Shown: positions 63,837-64,000 of the stretch, one piece after another
Layout of the letters: the number at the start of each line of letters is the position of its first letter
Position numbering within the stretch: position 1 is the stretch's first letter
Source: an uncultured Allobosea sp.
Lineage (GTDB): Bacteria > Pseudomonadota > Alphaproteobacteria > Rhizobiales > Beijerinckiaceae
Assembly: GCF_945956895.1 (NCBI RefSeq)
Contig: NZ_CAMFJF010000016.1
Coordinates: forward strand, 23,153-87,152
DNA length: 64,000 nt
Direction of reading: 5' to 3'
The notes under the pieces: generated by a model
Database searches by the model: none
What the model saw: only the letters and a program-made list of their open reading frames with translations
Told to the model about the DNA's origin: nothing
Program-made: the position numbers and the translations under genes

Positions 63837-64000
63837 TCAGCCGGCGCCGAGCCTGTGCCTGACAATCGCGGCGTGGAAACGCGCGCCGTGGATCAGGCCG
63901 CGATCGTCGAAATCATAGGATGCGTTGTGCAGCGGGGCCGAGCCTTCGCCATTGCCGACATAGGCGAAACAGCCGGGCACATGGTCGAGAAAGCGGGCGA
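63837..64000 (-). CDS. M20-family amidohydrolase (hippurate hydrolase type), 3' end
   Basis: The last 53 codons of a gene entering from the right edge. They read ARFLDHVPGCFAYVGNGEG, then SAPLHNASYDFDDRGLIHGA and a C-terminal RLGAG. The P-G-C-F-x-x-x-G-N-G and LHNxxYDFDD motifs are the C-terminal hallmark of M20D amidohydrolases, which remove acyl groups from amino acids or peptides and contribute the last metal-binding histidine. The catalytic core is outside the window. Confidence 0.85.
   Translation of the reverse strand, partial: ARFLDHVPGCFAYVGNGEGSAPLHNASYDFDDRGLIHGARFHAAIVRHRLGAG

Overview
The window is a high-GC stretch of chromosome from an alphaproteobacterium, most likely a free-living or root-associated member of the Hyphomicrobiales (Bosea/Bradyrhizobium-like). 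This placement is inference. It rests on the rhizobial order of the cbb3 oxidase genes (ccoNOQP-ccoGHIS) behind an FnrN-type regulator, the Lrp, GntR and XRE regulator types, several families of rhizobial-style palindromic intergenic repeats, and long runs of genes coupled by ATGA or GTGA overlaps. No rRNA, tRNA, CRISPR array, phage gene or insertion sequence was seen. No gene-free stretch exceeds about 300 bases.

Layout. 1-2237: the start of a Cys/Met-metabolism PLP enzyme, a divergent Lrp regulator and an AGE-family sugar epimerase. 2417-11694 (minus): a nine-gene operon that begins with its own GntR regulator and encodes a complete peptide-type ABC importer, with an SDR, a cytoplasmic NodB-fold deacetylase/amidase and a gamma-glutamyltransferase placed between the permease and ATPase genes. 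11848-14393: an MFS exporter with a divergent AraC regulator, then a small XRE regulator. 14636-22323 (minus): a dipeptide transporter (dppABCDF) with two tandem binding proteins. 22524-30906: a divergent catabolic island, with GntR and a COG4091-type SAF dehydrogenase on one side and pdxA-like, tctCBA (tripartite tricarboxylate-type uptake), a 2-keto-3-deoxyarabonate dehydratase-like gene and an RraA-like aldolase on the other. A perfect inverted repeat lies in the shared promoter region.

30935-43142: a small acetyltransferase-like gene, the oxygen sensor fnrN, the full cbb3 cytochrome oxidase structural and assembly set ccoNOQPGHIS, and an FtsK translocase without membrane segments. FNR boxes precede both fnrN and ccoN. 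43314-49251 (minus): a Ugp/MalK-type ABC importer followed in the same operon by an EEP-family phosphodiesterase and an inositol-monophosphatase-family enzyme, suggesting uptake and breakdown of a phosphodiester. 49547-59937 (minus): a BAAT/acyl-CoA thioesterase-family hydrolase, then a nine-gene coupled operon (two carboxymuconolactone-decarboxylase-fold proteins, LysR, a flavin monooxygenase, dppBCDF-type genes and, last, the binding protein). 60068-64000: a DUF899/DUF2182 pair, a divergent two-winged-helix regulator, a beta-propeller protein and the 3' end of an M20 amidohydrolase.

Together this is a nutrient-acquisition region: three peptide/opine-type ABC systems, one Ugp-type system and one TTT system, each combined with its own regulator or catabolic enzymes, and interrupted by the microaerobic respiration locus. 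Palindromic repeats lie directly behind the binding-protein genes of two transporters, where they could shape mRNA levels.
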